Positions 25,036 to 34,108 of a stretch of DNA of 64,000 nt are shown here, piece after piece. Both the position numbers and the translations under genes were made by a program. Under the pieces are notes generated by a model that saw only the letters and a program-made list of their open reading frames with translations, was not told where the DNA came from and ran no database searches. The stretch lies in NCBI RefSeq assembly GCF_035918095.1, contig NZ_CP109137.1, forward strand, positions 5,520,001-5,584,000, in the 5' to 3' direction. Each line of letters opens with the position of its first letter. Within the stretch, counting starts at the first letter, position 1. Source of the DNA: Streptomyces sp. NBC_01750 (lineage in GTDB: Bacteria > Actinomycetota > Actinomycetes > Streptomycetales > Streptomycetaceae).

Positions 25036-26367
25036 TCACCCGAGCGCCACCCGCTTCAGGCGCCGCGCCCTCCGCACCATCCGGCGTACCGTCGCGTTGC
25101 GCGGCACCGGAATGCCTCCCGGCAGCCCGAGCACCGTCAGCCTGCGGCGCTTGAAGTAGCGCCAGGTGCGGTTGTTGAGGTTGCGTCCGAGATAGCTCTC
25201 CGCCGCCGCCCGCAGATCCGGCCGCAGCTGCGGCTGCATCGCGAAGCCGACCGCGCTGACCAGACCGGTCAGTGTCTCGTCGGCCTCCTTGGGCGCACCG
25301 GCCGCGCCGTCGGCGAGATCCGGCAGCAGCGCGTCGACGATCGTCACCGGCACCCGGTTGCTGTTCTGGTACGGCGTGAGCCGGTCGAGGAGCGACTGAG
25401 TGCCGATCCGGGCCACGGGAATGCCGTAGAACGTGCTCGCCGTGAGGAGCGCGGTCGAGAAGCAGCCGGCCACCAGCGCGGGCCGAAGCCGGCGGTAGAG
25501 CACTTCGGCGATCAACGGCCGGTCCAGGACCGTCAGTTCGGCGTCCAGAGCCGCCGCCTCGCGCTCCAGCGTGCGTGTCCAGGAGGCGGGCGCGGTGGGG
25601 TGCGGCTTGAAGACGATCCGGCGGTGGCCCAGCGCGACCGCGCCCCGCACCATCCGGACGTGAAGGGCTTCTTCCTCCGCGGGCGTGATGATGCCCAGCG
25701 CCGCCAGATACTGGCCCAGCAGCAGCGCCGGGCCCTCGCCCTCGGCGGACACCGCGTCGGACGCGGGATCCGTCACGCCGTCGGAGAGCTCGGCGACCAC
25801 CTTGACGAAGGCCTCCGTCGGAACGATCCGCGGCTCGGCCCCGAACTCCACCAGCAGCAGCGGCTTCAGGCCCGGCACCAGATCCAGATGGAACAGCCTG
25901 CGTACGCGCTCGCCCACCAGCGGGTCGATCTTGTTGCGGGTGGGGCCGTAGCTCATCAGGCCGTCGGCGTAGACATCGAGCGCCGCGTCCGGGAAGAGCT
26001 GCGCGACCGCGAGCGCCGGGTTGACCTGGATGGACTCGACGGCCAGCTCGATCCGGTCGTCGCCGAGGTCCCACAGCAGCCGCAGATGGCGTTCCCACAG
26101 CGGCGCGTCGTCCGGCCGCGGGGCCCAGCCGCCCGGGTGGAAGGGGGAGATGGCCTCGTTCCAGGAGAGCACGCCGTCGAAGCGCCCGCGCAGCCGCTCG
26201 AAGCCCGGCATCTCGTCCAGCGCCGGCGAGGTCTCCGGCGTCGTGGCGTTGTTGGCGACCAGCAGCAGCCGCCGGTCCGCGGGCGCGAAGCAGCCGCTGT
26301 CCAGCGCTGCGGCCAGCGTGGCGGCCCCGTACAGCGAGGACGCGAGGAAGATCTGGGTCGTACGCAT
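25036..26367 (-). CDS. Polysialyltransferase-family glycosyltransferase
   Basis: A 443-residue protein starting MRTTQIFLASSLYGAATLAA. The HP motif (GHRRIVFKPHPTAPASW) and the later Ser-Thr motif (VAGCFSTALLTASTFYG) fit bacterial alpha-2,8-polysialyltransferases, which use CMP-activated nonulosonic acids. A basic C-terminus (YFKRRRL, MVRRARRLKR) may touch the membrane. Its ATG overlaps the TGA of the upstream glycosyltransferase (TGATG), so the two are co-translated. It sits with neuB and neuA and probably polymerises or transfers the nonulosonic sugar. Confidence 0.8.
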   Translation of the reverse strand: MRTTQIFLASSLYGAATLAAALDSGCFAPADRRLLLVANNATTPETSPALDEMPGFERLRGRFDGVLSWNEAISPFHPGGWAPRPDDAPLWERHLRLLWDLGDDRIELAVESIQVNPALAVAQLFPDAALDVYADGLMSYGPTRNKIDPLVGERVRRLFHLDLVPGLKPLLLVEFGAEPRIVPTEAFVKVVAELSDGVTDPASDAVSAEGEGPALLLGQYLAALGIITPAEEEALHVRMVRGAVALGHRRIVFKPHPTAPASWTRTLEREAAALDAELTVLDRPLIAEVLYRRLRPALVAGCFSTALLTASTFYGIPVARIGTQSLLDRLTPYQNSNRVPVTIVDALLPDLADGAAGAPKEADETLTGLVSAVGFAMQPQLRPDLRAAAESYLGRNLNNRTWRYFKRRRLTVLGLPGGIPVPRNATVRRMVRRARRLKRVALG

Positions 26368-27350
26368 CAGGCCGCGGCCTCCGCGGAAACCGGGGCGAGG
26401 CGGCGGCGCAGCCTGCGCAGACGTGACGCACGCTCGGTGTCCATCGAGTCGAGCGCGTCCTTCAGAATTTCCTGCGGCATCCGCCTCAGCGCCGCCGCAC
26501 TCATCGCACGCAATTTCCGCGCCACAGGTGGTTCGAACCTCTCTACTGATCCCAAGTGGTGGGAAATAACCGCGCAGTACGTGCGTACGGCTTTCGGCAG
26601 CAGTCGTTCGGAATCCGGATCCTTCGCCGTTTCTTCGAGCACCTGGTCGAACGCGCGAATGAAATCGAGCTGCCGGATGTCGCCGATCTGAGTGAGTGAT
26701 GAAGCCACTCCGCGCCGGTAGAAGATTCCGAGCCGGCTGACCGCCGCGAAGGATTCCGCCTCGCGGTGCAGCCGCCAGATCCACGGCCGGTCCTCGGCGG
26801 TGCGCAGCCCGTGCGTGAAGTGCAGCAGCCCGCGCTCCGCGAGCCGCCGGTGGTACATCCCGGCCCAGGCGAACGGGTAGTCGACGCCGGTGGAGCGGTC
26901 GGCCGGCAGGATCGCGTCGCGGGGCCGCAGCACCTCGCCGCGCCGGCCGACCGGGACGCGATGGACCGTACGGGCCCTGGCCGTGCACTGCACATGGTCC
27001 GTACGGACGAAGTCGCAGCCCAGGTCCTCGATGGCGGCGAGCAGCTGCTCGAAGTGGCCGGGGGCCAGCCAGTCGTCGCCGTCGAGGAAGGCGAGGTACT
27101 CCCCGGTCGCGGCGTCGAGGCCGGTGTTGCGTGCGGTGGCGAGTCCGCCGTTCTGTTCATGTCTGATCAGGCGAGCCCCCGGAACCTCGCGCTCCGCGCG
27201 CTCGAGGATCTCCGGTGTCCCGTCCGTCGAACAGTCGTCGACAAGCAGGAACTCGAAGTCCTCACGGGCGTTCGCCTGGAGGCTTCTGAGGGTGTCGGGC
27301 GCGTATGTCTGCACGTTGTAGAACGGCACGATGACGGAGAGCTTAACCAC
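26367..27350 (-). CDS. Family 2 glycosyltransferase
   Basis: A 327-residue GT-A fold transferase. KLSVIVPFYNVQTYAPDTLR opens the fold, VDDCSTDGTPEIL binds the nucleotide, and FLDGDDWLAPGHFEQ holds the DXD-like metal site. The C-terminal third is helical and basic. GTG 27350 fits the family start; it has no Shine-Dalgarno site, but TAGCGT lies 7 bases upstream, consistent with a leaderless transcript. It is the first gene of the minus-strand arm of the nonulosonic polymer cluster. Confidence 0.88.
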   Translation of the reverse strand: MVKLSVIVPFYNVQTYAPDTLRSLQANAREDFEFLLVDDCSTDGTPEILERAEREVPGARLIRHEQNGGLATARNTGLDAATGEYLAFLDGDDWLAPGHFEQLLAAIEDLGCDFVRTDHVQCTARARTVHRVPVGRRGEVLRPRDAILPADRSTGVDYPFAWAGMYHRRLAERGLLHFTHGLRTAEDRPWIWRLHREAESFAAVSRLGIFYRRGVASSLTQIGDIRQLDFIRAFDQVLEETAKDPDSERLLPKAVRTYCAVISHHLGSVERFEPPVARKLRAMSAAALRRMPQEILKDALDSMDTERASRLRRLRRRLAPVSAEAAA

Positions 27351-27429
27351 CCGCGTGACGCTAGGGCCGACACCCGGCATTCGTACTGACGCCGGGAGAG
27401 ATGGCAGGTGAACGCAGAGCGGCGACTTT

Positions 27430-27485
27430 GTTAACCAGGTTGATTCAGGGGCCCTATCGCCAACCGTAGACGCGCTGTTAACCAG
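27430..27485. promoter_or_regulatory. Repeated GTTAACCAG boxes in the divergent polymer-cluster promoter
   Basis: GTTAACCAG occurs at 27430-27438 and 27477-27485 in the 188-base divergent region between the glycosyltransferase (minus) and the gene starting at 27539 (plus). The core GTTAAC is self-palindromic. The region is clearly less GC-rich than its surroundings. A regulator of both arms may bind here. Confidence 0.45.
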
Positions 27486-27538
27486 CTGTTGCGGTCCAGT
27501 TGGGCCGTCAAACGGAATGCCTTTCTAACGTCCTCGGC

Positions 27539-28921
27539 GTGCCATCAAGTACCAGCGAGGCCGTACGGGTCGCCGTACTCGCCGACTCCGACACCCGGTG
27601 GAAATGGGGCGCCCTCACCGCGCGCCGTATCGCCGCGCAGGGCGTCCCGCGCGACTCATTGGGTTCCGCCGGCCCACGGGATTCGGCCGACGCCGTCGAT
27701 TGTGCTGACTCCGTCGAGCTGAGCGGCTTTCTGCTGCGCGGCCGGGCCACCCCGACGGCCCGCCAGCTCGCCGAGGTCGGTGTGCGCGCCGACGAACTGC
27801 GCGAGGTGACCGGGCACGAGTTCCTGCGGGCGATGAACGACGAGCAGTACGACGTGGTCGTACTCGCCCTCGTCGGTGGCGCGGTCCAGGCCATGCTGCA
27901 CGGACTGGCCGCGCTCCGGCTGCCCCGCCGGCCCGTCGTCGTCACCGGCTATGTCGGCGTCGTCTACGAGAAGCTCGCCGACGGACTGCTGCTGCGGCAC
28001 GGCGCGGACGTCGTCCTCGCCAACTCCCGTCACGACGCGGACCGCTTCCGCGCGGTGTACGAGGGAGTGGGCGCCGACCCCTCGTCCGTCACCGAGGCCG
28101 CGCTGCCCTTCCTCGGCGGCGCGCCCCACGAGGCACGGAACGGGCGCGACACCGTCGTCTTCGCCGCCCAGCCCTCGGTGCCCGAATCCCGCGCCGACCG
28201 CACCTATCTGCTGCGCCGCCTGGTCGAGCACGCCCGCCTCCACCCGAGCCGCGAGGTGCTGCTGAAGCTGCGCTCCAGGCCGGGCGAGCACACCACGCAC
28301 CTCGAAGAACTCCCTTACCAGAAGCTCGCCGACAAGCTGCCGGGCGGACTGCCGCCCAACTTCAAGCTGGTCTACGGGCACATGGGCGACGTCCTCGACC
28401 GCACCGACCTGCTGGTCACCGTCTCCTCCACCGCCGCCCTCGAATCGCTGCACCGGAGCATCCCCACCGCGGTCCTCACCGACCTCGGTGTGCGCGAGGC
28501 GCTCGGCAACCACCACTTCCTCGGATCCGGGTTGCTGACCTCCTGGAACCGGCTCGACGGCGGACACCGCCCCGCGCCCGACGCCGACTGGCTCGCCCGG
28601 CAGGGCGTGGCCGCGGACGGCGCGTACGACACCGCCTTCGACGCGGCCCGCAAGCGCGTCGCCGAGCTGCTGCAGAGCTCCGGACTCCCGCCGCTCGCGC
28701 CGTACTACACGTCCGCCACCGCGCCGGGCTATCTGCCCGGCATCCTCGCCCGCCACCACCTCGGCCCCGACGGCACTCCGCTGCCGGGCGCGGCCCCGGC
28801 CACCGAGATCACCGGCGTACGGCGTGTGGTGCGCGAGGCGGTACGGAACGCGGCGCGCGGCGCGTACCGCCACGGCGTGCAGCGCGTCGCCCCGATCATC
28901 CGCCGGATGGGCGAGCTGTGA
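27539..28921 (+). CDS. Polysialyltransferase-like protein (DUF6716 type)
   Basis: A 460-residue protein. The N-terminal half contains YDVVVLALVGGAVQAMLHGL and RPVVVTGYVGVVYEKLADGL; the second half carries VLLKLRSRPGEHTTH and DLLVTVSSTAALESLHRSIP, the latter resembling the Ser-Ser/Thr motif of polysialyltransferases and GT-B enzymes. GTG 27539 lacks a ribosome site; TAACGT ends 7 bases upstream, so a leaderless mRNA is likely. It heads the plus-strand arm followed by neuA and neuB, and is likely a transferase for the nonulosonic polymer. Confidence 0.75.
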   Translation: MPSSTSEAVRVAVLADSDTRWKWGALTARRIAAQGVPRDSLGSAGPRDSADAVDCADSVELSGFLLRGRATPTARQLAEVGVRADELREVTGHEFLRAMNDEQYDVVVLALVGGAVQAMLHGLAALRLPRRPVVVTGYVGVVYEKLADGLLLRHGADVVLANSRHDADRFRAVYEGVGADPSSVTEAALPFLGGAPHEARNGRDTVVFAAQPSVPESRADRTYLLRRLVEHARLHPSREVLLKLRSRPGEHTTHLEELPYQKLADKLPGGLPPNFKLVYGHMGDVLDRTDLLVTVSSTAALESLHRSIPTAVLTDLGVREALGNHHFLGSGLLTSWNRLDGGHRPAPDADWLARQGVAADGAYDTAFDAARKRVAELLQSSGLPPLAPYYTSATAPGYLPGILARHHLGPDGTPLPGAAPATEITGVRRVVREAVRNAARGAYRHGVQRVAPIIRRMGEL

Positions 28922-28968
28922 CCGCGCGTCCCTGCGCCTCACCTCAACTCCCGTACTCAGGAGCTCAG

Positions 28969-30294
28969 ATGACCGTACTCGCCGTGATCCCCGCCCGTGG
29001 CGGCTCCAAGGGCGTCCCGGCCAAGAACCTGGCCCCCGTGGGCGGAGTGCCGCTCGTCGCGCGCGCCGTGCGCGAGAGCCTCGCCGCACCGCACGTCACC
29101 GATGTCGTGGTCTCCACGGACGACGGGGACATCGCGGAGGCGGCCCGGCACGCGGGCGCCCAGGTGGTGCTGAGGCCGGCCGCGATCGCGGGGGACACCG
29201 CGACCAGCGAGGCGGCGGTGCTGCACGCGATGGACGCGTACGAGGCGATGCACGGCACGCAGGTGGACGTGGTCCTGCTCATCCAGTGCACCAGCCCGTT
29301 CCTGGCGCGCGAAGACGTCGAGGGTGTGGCGGCGGCGGTGCTCGAAGGCGGCGCGGACAGCGCGGTGACCGTCGCCCCCTTCCACGGCTTCGTCTGGCGC
29401 GAGCAGGACGGCGAGGTCGAGCAGAGCACTGCCGCGGCCATCGGCGCCCAGCGCGTCGGCGGCTCCACCGCGCTGCTCGTCGACACCGGCCGGACCTCCG
29501 GCTACGGCGTCAACCACGACGCGTCCTTCCGGCCGCGCCGCCAGGACCGGCCGCAGGACTTCCTGGAGACCGGGGCCGCGTACGCCATGTCCGCCACCGG
29601 ATTCCGCGAGGCCGGCCACCGGTTCTTCGGCCGCACCGCGCTCGTGAGGACCGACCCCGCGCGCGTCCTGGAGGTCGACGACCCGCACGAGCTGGCCAGG
29701 GCCCGGGCGCTGGCGCCCCTCCTCGACACCCCCGCGCTGCCCACCCGTGAGGACATCGACGCCGTCGTGCTCGACTTCGACGGCACCCAGACCGACGACC
29801 GCGTGCTCATCGACTCCGACGGGCGCGAGATCGTCGCCGTGCACCGCGGCGACGGACTGGGCATCGCCCACCTGCGCACGTCGGGCCTGGAACTGCTGAT
29901 CCTGTCCACCGAGCGGAACCCGGTCGTCGCCGCCCGCGCCCACAAACTGCAGGTCCCCGTCCTGCACGGCATCGACCGCAAGGACCTCGCACTGAAGCAG
30001 TGGTGCGAGGAGCGGGGGATCGCGCCGGAGCGGGTGCTCTACGTCGGCAACGACGTCAACGATCTTCCGTGCTTCCACCTCGTCGGCTGGCCCGTGGCCG
30101 TCGCGAGTGCGCACGGTTCCGTACGCGCGGCAGCGCGTGCCGTCACCACCAGGCCCGGCGGCGAGGGGGCGATCCGCGAGATCGCCGCCTGGCTCCTCGG
30201 CCCGACGCTCAACACCCCTGAAATCACCCCTGAAAACACCTCTCAAGAGACCACCGACACCCCTGCCACCCCCCACAACTCCCCCGAGAAGTAA
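28969..30294 (+). CDS. neuA: Bifunctional CMP-nonulosonate cytidylyltransferase / HAD phosphatase
   Basis: A 441-residue fusion. Residues about 1-230 are a CMP-sialic acid/KDO synthetase: VIPARGGSKGVPAKNLAPVG (nucleotide loop), VVVSTDDGDIAEAAR, and VLLIQCTSPFLAREDVEG. Residues about 260-420 are a KdsC-type HAD phosphatase (AVVLDFDGTQTDDRVLIDSD with the nucleophile Asp, LLILSTERNPVV, and YVGNDVNDLPCF). The first domain activates the nonulosonic acid with CTP and the second can remove the 9-phosphate made by NeuB-type synthases. A Thr/Pro-rich tail ends the protein. AGGAG precedes ATG 28969. Confidence 0.9.
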   Translation: MTVLAVIPARGGSKGVPAKNLAPVGGVPLVARAVRESLAAPHVTDVVVSTDDGDIAEAARHAGAQVVLRPAAIAGDTATSEAAVLHAMDAYEAMHGTQVDVVLLIQCTSPFLAREDVEGVAAAVLEGGADSAVTVAPFHGFVWREQDGEVEQSTAAAIGAQRVGGSTALLVDTGRTSGYGVNHDASFRPRRQDRPQDFLETGAAYAMSATGFREAGHRFFGRTALVRTDPARVLEVDDPHELARARALAPLLDTPALPTREDIDAVVLDFDGTQTDDRVLIDSDGREIVAVHRGDGLGIAHLRTSGLELLILSTERNPVVAARAHKLQVPVLHGIDRKDLALKQWCEERGIAPERVLYVGNDVNDLPCFHLVGWPVAVASAHGSVRAAARAVTTRPGGEGAIREIAAWLLGPTLNTPEITPENTSQETTDTPATPHNSPEK

Positions 30295-30307
30295 GGAACC
30301 ACCCCTC

Positions 30308-31231
30308 ATGAGCACGTCCCGTCTGCGCACCCTCGGCACCAAGACCGCGGGCCCCGGTCACCCCGTCTACGTCACGGGTGAGATCGGCATCAACCACAAC
30401 GGCGACCTGCACAACGCCTTCGCGCTCATCGACGCCGCCGCAGACGCCGGCTGTGACGCGGTCAAGTTCCAGAAGCGCACCCCCGAGATCTGCACCCCGC
30501 GCGACCAGTGGGACATCGAGCGCGACACCCCCTGGGGCCGGATGACATACATCGACTACCGCCACCGCGTGGAGTTCGGCGAGGACGAGTACCGCAAGAT
30601 CGACGAGCACTGCAAGAAGCGCGGTATCGACTGGTTCGCATCGCCGTGGGACACCGAGGCCGTCGCCTTCCTGGAGAAGTTCGACGTCCCCGCCCACAAG
30701 GTGGCCTCCGCTTCGCTGACCGACGACGAGCTGCTGCGCTCCCTGCGCGCCACCGGCAAGACGGTCATCCTCTCCACCGGCATGTCCACGCCGAAGCAGA
30801 TCCGGCACGCGGTGGAGGTGCTCGGCAGCGACAACATCCTGCTCTGCCACGCCACCTCGACATACCCGGCGAAGGCCGAGGAGCTCAACCTCACCGTCAT
30901 CAACACCCTCCAGGCCGAGTTCCCGAATGTCCCGATCGGCTACAGCGGCCACGAGACCGGCCTGCAGACCACCCTCGCCGCGGTCGCGCTCGGCGCCGCC
31001 TTCGTCGAGCGCCACATCACTCTCGACCGCGCCATGTGGGGCTCCGACCAGGCGGCCTCCGTCGAGCCGGGCGGTCTGCAGCGCCTGGTCCGCGACATCC
31101 GCACCATCGAGACGGCGCTCGGCGACGGCGTCAAGAAGGTCTACGAGTCGGAGCTCGCCCCGATGAAGAAGCTGCGCCGGGTCGCGGGCGTCGTCGCCGA
31201 GGCCGGCGACCGTGAGCCGGCCGCGGTCTGA
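30308..31231 (+). CDS. neuB: N-acetylneuraminate synthase family protein (nonulosonate synthase)
   Basis: A 307-residue TIM-barrel synthase condensing phosphoenolpyruvate with a six-carbon sugar or its phosphate. YVTGEIGINHNGDLHNAFAL is the PEP-binding start, CDAVKFQKRTPEICTPRDQW follows, and STGMSTPKQI, LLCHATSTYP, GYSGHE and ERHITLDRAMWGSDQAAS are family motifs. The C-terminal antifreeze-like SAF domain of E. coli NeuB is absent, as in several actinobacterial homologues. In Streptomyces coelicolor a related cluster makes the Kdn-containing teichulosonic acid of the cell wall, so the product may be Kdn rather than sialic acid. Confidence 0.9.
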   Translation: MSTSRLRTLGTKTAGPGHPVYVTGEIGINHNGDLHNAFALIDAAADAGCDAVKFQKRTPEICTPRDQWDIERDTPWGRMTYIDYRHRVEFGEDEYRKIDEHCKKRGIDWFASPWDTEAVAFLEKFDVPAHKVASASLTDDELLRSLRATGKTVILSTGMSTPKQIRHAVEVLGSDNILLCHATSTYPAKAEELNLTVINTLQAEFPNVPIGYSGHETGLQTTLAAVALGAAFVERHITLDRAMWGSDQAASVEPGGLQRLVRDIRTIETALGDGVKKVYESELAPMKKLRRVAGVVAEAGDREPAAV

Positions 31232-31363
31232 CATGCCTGCCGCCGTGCTCTGCCTTCCCAGGACCCGAGGCCCCCGAAATCCGCTCCGTGGCGGGCTCCG
31301 GGACTTCGGGTCGCACAAGCAGGCCGGCCGTCAGGCCGGCCCGGCATCACGAGGTGAACTTCA

Positions 31364-32479
31364 GTGAATCTCGCCTTCGTCGAGAGTCCGGTACAGCTCC
31401 TGAACGTCCTGGAGTGGGCCCACGCACGGCCGGGTGCGCCGCAGACACTGAGCGGTGTCCCGGCACAGCCGGGCGGTCGTGCGGGGACGGGCCGGACCGG
31501 GTTGCCGGGGGCAGGGCCGCACAGAGGAGCCACCGACCTCACCGTCGTCGTTCTGTCGCCGACCGACCCCATGTCGCGGGGCCAGCTGCGCCGGATGGCG
31601 GAGCTGGCCCGCGACGAGGGATACGCGGTGCGCTGGCAGGAGGCGCGCGGCAGGGCGGGTGCGCCGCTGAAGACGCTGCGCGAGCTGGGCCCGATGCTGC
31701 ACCGCGCCGAGCGCATCGTCATCGGGGACCCGTTCTCCCGGTACGTACAGCTGCTGCTGACCCTCGTCCGCAGCAAGGATCTGACCGTGGTCGACGACGG
31801 CACGGCCACCATGGAGTTCGTCGCGCAGCTGGCACACGGCGAGAAGCTGGTGCGCTGGCACCGGCGCGGCAGGAGGGGCCCCCGCGAACTGGTCCTCGCG
31901 CCGGTCACCTTCCTGGCGCGGCGCCGGCTCACCCCGTCCAGAACCCGCAACGTCGAGGTGTTCACCTCGATGCCGGTCGAGCCGCCGCCCGGCGTCACGG
32001 TCACGGCCAACCGGTTCGCCTGGACCCGCTCCCGCTTCGGCCCGCCCAGGATCACCCGGGGCGCGGACCTCGTCGGCACGTCTCTCGTGGAGACGGGCGT
32101 CGTCGACCCGGACCAGTATGTGGAGGCCGTCCGCGCCCTGGCCCGTACCCACGGCGCCACCCGCTACTTCGCGCACCGCCGCGAGAGCTCGGAGAAACTC
32201 CACCGCCTCGCCGTCGAGACCGGCCTGGAGATCGTCCGCCCGGACCTGCCGCTGGAACTGATCGCCCGCCGCGGCCCCATCGGCGGCATGGTCCTCAGTT
32301 TCCCGTCCACCGTGGTCCACACGCTCCCGCTCGCCCTCGCGGGCACGGGGATCAAGGTCGCGGTCTGCGACATCGCCCCGGGGTGGCTCAGGGACGGCGC
32401 GTCCCCGCGGGCCCAGGGATTCCTGGCGGGGGTGACGGGGACGGCCCGGGATGTGCACCGGCTGCCCGCTCCGGCGTGA
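31364..32479 (+). CDS. Polysialyltransferase-family protein
   Basis: A 371-residue protein beginning MNLAFVESPVQLLNVLEWAH, the standard opening of bacterial polysialyltransferases. The acidic DDG motif (LTVVDDGTATMEFV), a His in TRYFAHRRESSEKL at the HP-motif position and the Ser-Thr motif (GGMVLSFPSTVVHTLPLALA) are visible. A Gly/Arg-rich insert near residues 35-55 (PGGRAGTGRTGLPGAG) is unusual and probably a flexible loop. GTG 31364 follows GAGGTG. It is the third polysialyltransferase-like gene of the cluster. Confidence 0.85.
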   Translation: MNLAFVESPVQLLNVLEWAHARPGAPQTLSGVPAQPGGRAGTGRTGLPGAGPHRGATDLTVVVLSPTDPMSRGQLRRMAELARDEGYAVRWQEARGRAGAPLKTLRELGPMLHRAERIVIGDPFSRYVQLLLTLVRSKDLTVVDDGTATMEFVAQLAHGEKLVRWHRRGRRGPRELVLAPVTFLARRRLTPSRTRNVEVFTSMPVEPPPGVTVTANRFAWTRSRFGPPRITRGADLVGTSLVETGVVDPDQYVEAVRALARTHGATRYFAHRRESSEKLHRLAVETGLEIVRPDLPLELIARRGPIGGMVLSFPSTVVHTLPLALAGTGIKVAVCDIAPGWLRDGASPRAQGFLAGVTGTARDVHRLPAPA

Positions 32480-32482
32480 GCG

Positions 32483-32552
32483 GGCCGGCACCGTGACTCG
32501 GCCGGCACCGTGACTCGGCCGGCGCCGTGACTCCGCACCGGCACCGTGACTC
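32483..32552 (+). repeat. Four 17-base tandem units in a 351-base intergenic stretch
   Basis: GGCCGGCACCGTGACTC is repeated at 32483-32499, 32500-32516 and 32517-32533 (one change), with a fourth imperfect copy ending at 32552. The array starts 4 bases after the end of the polysialyltransferase-like gene. The rest of the gap 32553-32830 holds no gene I can support; it is AT-richer and contains the promoter of the amidohydrolase. Confidence 0.75.
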
Positions 32553-32830
32553 CCTTGGCGGAGAGCGGTTGCATGTCCTGGATGCCTCCAAGTAGAGGAC
32601 AATTGGCTGCAACTGGTTCGTCACGGAGTGAGCCTCGGATCGCGGAAAATCCATGGCTCTTCGGGGATCGCCGGTCGACTTCCGGTCGAGAAGAGAAGTG
32701 AGCTTACCCACATGAGTGGACAACCATGCACCTCGCGGCCATCTTTCCTTACCCTATCGGGCTGATCTTTCGTTGATCGGTGGTCGGTCGGGGCATGCCT
32801 GGGCCTACTCTTCAACAGGTGAACCAACTG

Positions 32831-34054
32831 ATGTCCCGCGAGTCCGAAGCCGAACAGCCCGGCGAGGCCGTACCGGCCGGCACGCTGTCCGAGTCCTTGC
32901 GCGCTGAACTGGTCGAGTTCCGCCGCGACTTGCATATGCACCCGGAGCTCGGCAACCAGGAGTTCCGTACCACCGCCGTGCTCAAGGCCCGCCTCGAGCA
33001 GGCCGGCCTCGAGCCCCGGGTGCTCGCCACGGGTACCGGACTCATGTGTGACATCGGCTCCTGGGACGGCGTACGTCCCCTGTTCGCGATCCGCGCCGAC
33101 ATCGACGCCCTGCCCATCCCGGACACCAAGGCCGGCGTGCCCTACCGCTCCACCGTCCCGGACCGGGCGCACGCCTGCGGGCACGATGTGCACACGACCA
33201 CCGTCCTGGGTGCGGGGCTCGTCCTCGCCGAGCTCGACCGGCAGGGGCTGCTTCCGCAGCCGGTCCGGCTGATCTTCCAGCCCGCCGAGGAGGTGCTGCC
33301 CGGTGGCGCGTCCGACGCCATCGAGTCCGGCGTACTGGACGGCGTCGGCAAGATCATCGCCGTGCACTGCGACCCCAAGGTCGACGCCGGAGTCATCGGC
33401 CTGCGGCCGGGCCCCATCACCTCCGCCTGCGACCGGCTCGAGATCACCCTCGACGGCCCCGGCGGCCACACCGCCCGCCCGCATCTGACCACCGATCTGG
33501 TCACCGCCGTCGCGAAGGTCGCCACCGAGGTTCCGGCCCTGCTCGCCCGCCGGGTCGACGCCCGCTCCGGGCTCGCCGTCACCTGGGGCCGTATCGAGGC
33601 CGGTCACGCCTGCAATGTCATCCCGCAGCACGCCGAACTGTCCGGCACCGTGCGCTGCCTCGATCTGCCCGGCTGGCGCGCCGCCCCCGACCTGGTGCAT
33701 GCCGCGATCGACGAGATCGCGACGCTGCACCGGGCCAAGTCGCAGATCAACTACATCCGTGGAGTCCCGCCGGTGGTCAACGACCCCGTCGTGACCGAGC
33801 TGCTGCGGGACGCGCAGACCGCGCGCAGGGGACCGTACGCCGTGGAGGACACCGAGCAGAGCCTGGGCGGCGAGGACTTCTCCTGGTATCTGGAGCACGT
33901 CCCGGGCGCGATGGCGCGGCTGGGCGTCCGGACGCCCGGTGACACCGCCCGGCACGATCTGCACCGCGGGGACTTCGACGTCGACGAGCGTGCCATCGAG
34001 GTCGGCGTGGAGCTGTTCACGGCTGCGGCCCTTATCGACGGGCTCCCCGCCTAG
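32831..34054 (+). CDS. M20 family metallo-amidohydrolase
   Basis: A 407-residue peptidase M20D/amidohydrolase that removes N-acyl groups from amino acids or hydrolyses amide-linked conjugates. FRRDLHMHPELGNQE opens the fold, AHACGHDVHTTTVLGAG and FQPAEEVLPGGASDAI hold metal ligands and the catalytic Glu, GGHTARPHLTTDLV starts the dimerisation domain, and LGGEDFSWYLEHVPGA is the C-terminal metal-site motif. ATG 32831 follows AGGTG; GTG 32819 is an alternative. The substrate is not evident. Confidence 0.88.
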   Translation: MSRESEAEQPGEAVPAGTLSESLRAELVEFRRDLHMHPELGNQEFRTTAVLKARLEQAGLEPRVLATGTGLMCDIGSWDGVRPLFAIRADIDALPIPDTKAGVPYRSTVPDRAHACGHDVHTTTVLGAGLVLAELDRQGLLPQPVRLIFQPAEEVLPGGASDAIESGVLDGVGKIIAVHCDPKVDAGVIGLRPGPITSACDRLEITLDGPGGHTARPHLTTDLVTAVAKVATEVPALLARRVDARSGLAVTWGRIEAGHACNVIPQHAELSGTVRCLDLPGWRAAPDLVHAAIDEIATLHRAKSQINYIRGVPPVVNDPVVTELLRDAQTARRGPYAVEDTEQSLGGEDFSWYLEHVPGAMARLGVRTPGDTARHDLHRGDFDVDERAIEVGVELFTAAALIDGLPA

Positions 34055-34061
34055 GCAGAGG

Positions 34062-34098
34062 GACGCCGCCCGGCCTGGAAGCAAGGCCGGGCGGCGTC
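34062..34098. terminator. Bidirectional stem-loop between the amidohydrolase and secreted protein genes
   Basis: GACGCCGCCCGGCCT (34062-34076) pairs perfectly with AGGCCGGGCGGCGTC (34084-34098) over a 7-base loop. It lies between convergent genes and can end both transcripts. Confidence 0.8.
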
Positions 34099-34108
34099 GA
34101 CGCGGTTT

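Noticed and set aside
27500..27538. Upstream extension of the 27539 gene to an earlier GTG
   Set aside because: The extra codons cover the probable -10 hexamer TAACGT and lack a ribosome site.
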